Source: Methanofollis sp. (GTDB lineage Archaea > Halobacteriota > Methanomicrobia > Methanomicrobiales > Methanofollaceae). Taken from it: a stretch of DNA of 9,693 nucleotides. The position numbers and the translations under genes were made by a program. Positions 6,565 to 9,693 of this stretch are shown in pieces. The stretch lies in contig JAQVHG010000068.1 in assembly GCA_028696365.1 (NCBI GenBank), positions 1 to 9,693 on the forward strand, in the 5' to 3' direction. The notes beneath the pieces are model-generated. The model was not told the origin of the DNA and made no database searches. It worked only from the letters and a program-made list of their open reading frames with translations. Every line of letters begins with the position of its first letter. Position 1 is the stretch's first letter.

Positions 6565-6587
6565 ATTCTACGAAAAATTCGTAGAAT
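6565..6587. promoter_or_regulatory. Perfect palindrome, candidate operator of the defence cassette
   Basis: Two perfect 10-bp arms, ATTCTACGAA (6565-6574) and TTCGTAGAAT (6578-6587), flank a 3-bp centre. The site lies just upstream of the TATA box and its BRE region, centred about 49 bases before the predicted transcription start. A 23-bp dyad of this form is a typical site for a dimeric helix-turn-helix regulator. No regulator gene is next to it, so the regulator is encoded elsewhere or is one of the cassette's own products. Confidence 0.55.
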
Positions 6588-7049
6588 TATTAAGTGATCC
6601 AATTTAATCTCACACATACGAACAGGATTGGGTCAACATCCTGAGATAAGAAAAAGAAATGAGATCTCCCCCATTGCAAGATGCAGGCACCCCACTCGTC
6701 ACCCCAAAGAAACGATCCCACCGAGAATCCCCAGTGGACCCTGATCCAGATACTCTGGCTTCCAGAAGTATGGCATGCACCCGAGAGGTGCTGTTCTCTT
6801 TCACTGTGAACTCTCGACGGAACGGGAGGGAGTCGCGCGCTGGACGCGTCAGGTCAAAGGTCTCGTCGAGTGGTGAGGTCGTATACTCGGACTCTTCTGA
6901 GATCTCCTTTCCCAAAACAAATTTTCCGCCGTCTGACCCCGATGCGATCACACTCACGCGAGCGTGTCGAAGAATCCGGCATAACAATTCTCAACAAAAA
7001 AATAGCGACGAAATGTGTGCAGAGAGTCGTAAAATATGGGGGGGCCGCC
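6588..7049. other. Spacer between defence cassette and YbhB gene, no gene supported
   Basis: Over 400 bases of intermediate composition. Overlapping open frames exist on both strands (for example minus 6987-6610 and plus 6659-7174), but neither gives a recognisable family, they overlap each other or the YbhB gene, and the minus frame runs into the defence promoter. The minus frame (containing GSDGGKFVLGKEI and REFTVKENSTSR) is the better-looking of the two and could be the relic of an exported or surface protein, but I cannot support it as a gene. Confidence 0.4.
6996..7002 (-). terminator. Oligo-T terminator candidate for the YbhB gene
   Basis: Seven consecutive T on the minus strand lie about 48 nt past the YbhB stop codon. 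Archaeal RNA polymerase terminates at such runs without needing a strong hairpin; only a 4-bp ACGA/TCGT pairing precedes it. Confidence 0.4.
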
Positions 7050-7526
7050 TCACCTCCCGTACAGCACGTAGGTATCCCCGTACTGGACGACATGCCCGCT
7101 CATCGCATCGAGGAGCTCCTTCTTGTTCGCCCCCGCCGGAAGGTCGAGCATGGTGTCCAGGCCAAAGACCCTGAACTGGTAGCGGTGCTGCTCCCCCCTC
7201 GGCGGACACGGGCCATTGTACCCGATCTTCCCGAACGAGTTCTCCCCCTGCCGTGCGGAGAAGGGGAAGGATATCTCAGCGTCCTTTGCAAGCCCCTCAG
7301 GGATCACCCGCACCGGCTCGATATTCCACATCAGCCAGTGGGTGAACCCCCCGCCGCCCGGCGAGTCAGGGTCGTCGACGACCATGGCAAGCGACTTCGT
7401 CCTCTCGATGTCCACGCCCCCAAGACTGACGGCCGGCGAGACATCCGCCCCGTCGCAGGTGTAGTTGGGCGGGAGTTTCAGGACTGCGATCTCGACACTC
7501 AGTTTGGTGACCGTTTTTCCGATCAT
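7050..7526 (-). CDS. YbhB/YbcL-family (PEBP / Raf kinase inhibitor-like) protein
   Basis: This 158-residue cytosolic protein is of the phosphatidylethanolamine-binding protein superfamily, prokaryotic YbhB/YbcL branch. These proteins have a conserved anion-binding pocket; a physiological ligand is not settled in prokaryotes. Visible signatures: YTCDGADVSPAV (22-33), the family's N-terminal motif; DDPDSP (51-56) and THWLMWNI (62-69), forming the first half of the pocket; GYNGPCPP (102-109) followed by His114 and RYQFRVFGLD (115-124), the second half. Length is as usual for the family, with no signal peptide. The start at 7524-7526 is supported by a GGGG-containing ribosome site about 7 nt upstream and by family length. 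It is divergent from the MFS exporter, with a single AT-rich box between them. High-GC codon use matches the core genome. Confidence 0.92.
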   Translation of the reverse strand: MIGKTVTKLSVEIAVLKLPPNYTCDGADVSPAVSLGGVDIERTKSLAMVVDDPDSPGGGGFTHWLMWNIEPVRVIPEGLAKDAEISFPFSARQGENSFGKIGYNGPCPPRGEQHRYQFRVFGLDTMLDLPAGANKKELLDAMSGHVVQYGDTYVLYGR

Positions 7527-7558
7527 GATTGAACCCCTACACCCCCCATCCGTACCGG

Positions 7559-7573
7559 CAATTAATATATTTT
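7559..7573. promoter_or_regulatory. Shared TATA-like box between YbhB and the MFS exporter
   Basis: AATTAATATATTTT (about 7560-7573) is the only AT-rich box in the divergent intergenic region and reads as a TATA box on both strands. On the minus strand it would start a transcript near 7540, about 14 nt before the YbhB ATG. On the plus strand it would start one near 7592, about 65 nt before the preferred GTG of the exporter. The two promoters may therefore compete. Confidence 0.4.
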
Positions 7574-7656
7574 CTCTCCATTCCAGAGGGTGGCTGGAGA
7601 AGTATGATGGGCCTAGGAAACCTATCTACTATGGAATTTATTTCCTGGTCGATACC

Positions 7657-9066
7657 GTGAAACAACCCTTCCATCTCAACGATCCTCGTTACCACCTTGC
7701 CGCCCTCTTTATCCTGTGCATCACCGTGGCCGCCACGATGTTCACCGAGGCGATGATCACCCCGGCGCTCCCGATCATTCAGGACGAGTTCGGGGTCTCG
7801 AGCATCTGGACTTCGTGGGTGCTGATGATCGTCCTCCTCGTTGGGGCGATCATCACCCCGATCATCGGCAAGTGCGGCGACCTCTACGGGAAGAAGCGGA
7901 TGATGGTCCTCTGCATGAGCGTCTATCTCGTCGGCGTCTTTGCAAGCGGATGGGCCACCGATATCTGGTCGCTCATCTTCTTCCGGGCCCTCCAGGGCAC
8001 AGGCCTCGGGATGTTCCCGCTCGGCTATGCCCTGATCAGGGAACAGTTCCCTGAAGAGAAGGTGCCAGTCGCGATCGGGACCATCGCCGCGATGTTTGGG
8101 GCCGGCACCTTTGTCGGGATGTTTGTCGGCTCCTGGATCATCGAGCATGTCGGATGGAGGATGACCTTCCATGTGATCACGCCGGTGATAGTGCTCCTCC
8201 TTCTGGCTATCGTCCTCGTCATCATCCCCTCGCCGCCGGCACAGACCTCCAGGATCGACCGGAAAGGCCTGGTCACCATGACTCTTGGTCTCCTCACACT
8301 CGTGCTCGCCCTCACCATGGGAGCACAGGTCGGGTGGGCCTCGCCTGAGGTGCTCCTCTGCGGAATACTGACCGTCGCCTTCGGCGTCATGTTCGTGCGG
8401 ACCGAACGCCTGGTTGACGATCCGATGGTCGACCTCGAGATGATTAAAAACCCGCCGGTGCTCATTGCGATGGCGATCGGGTTCTTTGTCTCGATGATCT
8501 CGTTCATCATCATCCAGACGCTTCCCTATCTCATCGAGAGCCCGACAGGCCTTGGGCTCTCCAGACTGACCGTGGGGCTCGTAATGATGCCGGGAGCGAT
8601 CGCCGACATGATCTGCGGCCCGCTCACCGGGGTGCTGATCAGGAAGCGGGGCGTGCGGACCGCCATGCTGCTCGGGACCTCGGTCGTAGCGGTGGGGGCG
8701 GTCTGCTACCTCTTCCTCCCCCTCTCGGTCGCCTCGCTCGTCGTCGCCGGACTCTTCTATAATGCCGGGATGTCGGTCGCCCTCACCAGCAACACCATCA
8801 TCGTCGTCAACGCCGTGCGGCCAGAGGAGACCGGCGTCGGGACCGCGGTCTATCACACCGTCCAGAACCTCGGCGGGATGATCGGGCCGATCATCGCCGG
8901 GATCTTCCTCACCCTCCACACCGTGGCGGTGCCCGGGTGGAGCGTGGAGGTGCCGACCCACGATGCATTCCTCGGGATCTTTGTGACCGTCCTCTGTCTA
9001 GCAGGCCTCGTCCTCGCCCTCAGCGGGGGACTGAAGGACCCGAAGCGAAACGGCGCCGGGCGGTGA
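7657..9066 (+). CDS. MFS exporter, DHA2-like 14-helix drug-resistance type
   Basis: A major facilitator superfamily transporter of the inner membrane, probably a proton-coupled exporter of drugs or other amphipathic compounds. The preferred start is the GTG at 7657 (469 residues), just before the first helix (AALFILCITVAATMFTEAMI). The frame is open back to 7465, but that part overlaps the YbhB gene and contains the promoter box; an in-frame ATG at 7525 is the alternative. Motif A is GKCGDLYGKKRMM (71-83), motif B RALQGTGLGMFPLG (110-123), and a motif-C-like glycine-rich helix GAGTFVGMFVGSW (148-160) marks the antiporter branch. The hydrophobic pattern continues to the end and fits about 14 helices, with a central pair around residues 205-250 and a second-half motif-A-like loop (GPLTGVLIRKRGVR). 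Substrate cannot be read from sequence. No adjacent regulator is seen. Confidence 0.88.
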   Translation: MKQPFHLNDPRYHLAALFILCITVAATMFTEAMITPALPIIQDEFGVSSIWTSWVLMIVLLVGAIITPIIGKCGDLYGKKRMMVLCMSVYLVGVFASGWATDIWSLIFFRALQGTGLGMFPLGYALIREQFPEEKVPVAIGTIAAMFGAGTFVGMFVGSWIIEHVGWRMTFHVITPVIVLLLLAIVLVIIPSPPAQTSRIDRKGLVTMTLGLLTLVLALTMGAQVGWASPEVLLCGILTVAFGVMFVRTERLVDDPMVDLEMIKNPPVLIAMAIGFFVSMISFIIIQTLPYLIESPTGLGLSRLTVGLVMMPGAIADMICGPLTGVLIRKRGVRTAMLLGTSVVAVGAVCYLFLPLSVASLVVAGLFYNAGMSVALTSNTIIVVNAVRPEETGVGTAVYHTVQNLGGMIGPIIAGIFLTLHTVAVPGWSVEVPTHDAFLGIFVTVLCLAGLVLALSGGLKDPKRNGAGR

Positions 9067-9370
9067 TTATCGGCTTTTCAGAGCCGCTCTCCTGTATTCC
9101 CCCGTTTCATTTTCGTTCTGAGATCCGGGAGGCACCAAGTTCCCATCTGCATTAAGAAGAATATGCGAGAACAGACGTGCCGCCCCCATCATAGGATCTC
9201 TCCTGTCATCCCGCCACGACGAGAACAGGTAGAGGGCGGCGACTGAACAAGACTCCACTGATTCTCCAGTCTTGGAAAGAGAAAGAAAGCATGCGACGAG
9301 AAATTTTCATCGAGTATGTCTGAGCCCTGGGTTCATGCCAAATTCTACAGAGCCGGAGGATGAAGTTTAC
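9067..9370. other. Intergenic region after the MFS gene, no gene supported
   Basis: There is no recognisable coding sequence on either strand. A hairpin CGGCTT (9071-9076), loop TTCA and GAGCCG (9081-9086) lies right after the MFS stop and may help end its transcript, though no T-run follows. TTCTACAGAGCC at 9343-9354 is a lone terminal sequence of the MITE family, close to copy 3. Confidence 0.45.
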
Positions 9371-9571
9371 GGCATTATAGAAATCTTCCTGGAAATTGGG
9401 GAGGGATCACCCGTCTTTTCATCGTTTTTCGCCTGGGGAACTAGGGTCGGGGAGGCACATTTGATAGACCTGAAGAGAGTGTTGACGTCCACGACCAATC
9501 GTGTGCCGTGGAGGTCCTGGGACGGCAAGCCCCCCACCAAAGAAAACCGTCAAGAGGGTCTCTACAAAACC
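9371..9571 (+). mobile_element. MITE-like element, copy 3 (about 201 bp), diverged
   Basis: The left end GGCATTATAGAAATCTTC (9371-9388) matches 13 of 18 bases of the family end, and the right end GAGGGTCTCTACAAAACC (9554-9571) matches 15 of 18. Inside, CCCGTCTTTTCATCG and the GGCAAGCCCCCCACC stretch before the right end align with copies 2 and 1. No target duplication is visible (AAGTTTAC against CAGAAGAT), so this is an older or rearranged copy. Open frames crossing it are not genes. Confidence 0.5.
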
Positions 9572-9693
9572 CAGAAGATCTTCTCAATTGATCTCCTTCT
9601 GAGATCGTGTTTATCACCTCTCCCTCCAATCCCCCTGCATGTCCAGGCGACTCAACCGCCACGCCGTCGGCAGAGGCGGACACGTGCTCTACC

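Noticed and set aside
6610..6987. 125-residue minus-strand open frame upstream of rloA
   Set aside because: No family recognised, it overlaps an equally open frame on the other strand, and it runs into the defence promoter region.
7537..8961. 474-residue minus-strand open frame opposite the MFS gene
   Set aside because: Asp/Glu/His/Arg-rich shadow of the transporter, whose motifs are clear on the plus strand.
9441..9683. 80-residue minus-strand open frame at the right edge
   Set aside because: It runs through the degraded MITE copy, so it is most likely chance.
1..9693. tRNA, rRNA or CRISPR arrays
   Set aside because: No cloverleaf-like TTC-arm motif with matching acceptor stem, no rRNA core sequence and no evenly spaced direct repeats were recognised by eye.

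Overview
The window most likely comes from the chromosome of a methanogenic archaeon, probably of the order Methanomicrobiales. The core genes are GC-rich, AT-rich TATA-like boxes lie upstream of them, and the ACT-domain/UPF0210 (DUF711) pair is typical of archaea. The order-level assignment is inference. There are six intact or edge-truncated protein genes, two decayed genes, at least three copies of a short non-autonomous transposon family and several regulatory signals.

Layout. Positions 3-1016 hold the 3' part of a CLC-type chloride channel/transporter. Positions 1017-1803 hold a dead CPCC-domain (cysteine-rich) gene on the minus strand. A 235-bp MITE-like element sits directly against its 5' end, with terminal inverted repeats and an 8-bp target duplication. 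Positions 1804-3452 are a two-gene operon: a free-standing ACT-domain protein followed by a UPF0210/PFL-fold protein. Positions 3453-4589 are a gene-poor junk zone. It contains a second, 125-bp copy of the same MITE (17-bp perfect inverted ends, 8-bp target duplication with one mismatch), a frameshifted remnant resembling a DNA-methyltransferase C-terminus, and no convincing gene. Positions 4590-6587 are a compact AT-rich cassette on the minus strand: a palindromic operator candidate, a TATA box, an AAA/ABC-type ATPase (RloA/AbiLi-like), an RloB-family protein (AbiLii-like) and a strong intrinsic terminator. This is a predicted phage-defence (abortive infection) module, and its base composition contrasts sharply with its neighbours. 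Positions 7050-9066 carry a divergent pair, a YbhB/PEBP-family protein (minus) and a 14-helix-type MFS exporter (plus), which appear to share one AT-rich promoter box. Positions 9067-9693 hold no gene I can support, but contain a third, older copy of the MITE.

How it fits together. The housekeeping genes are interrupted by an accessory zone (about 3.5-6.6 kb) with mobile-element scars, a dead modification-enzyme-like fragment and a self-contained two-gene defence unit with its own promoter, putative operator and terminator. The RloA/RloB pair is the most interesting system here. Families like this have been described in bacteria, beside type I restriction loci and as lactococcal AbiL. The archaeal copy with a perfect 10-bp-arm palindrome just upstream of its TATA box looks like a regulated, transferable defence cassette.
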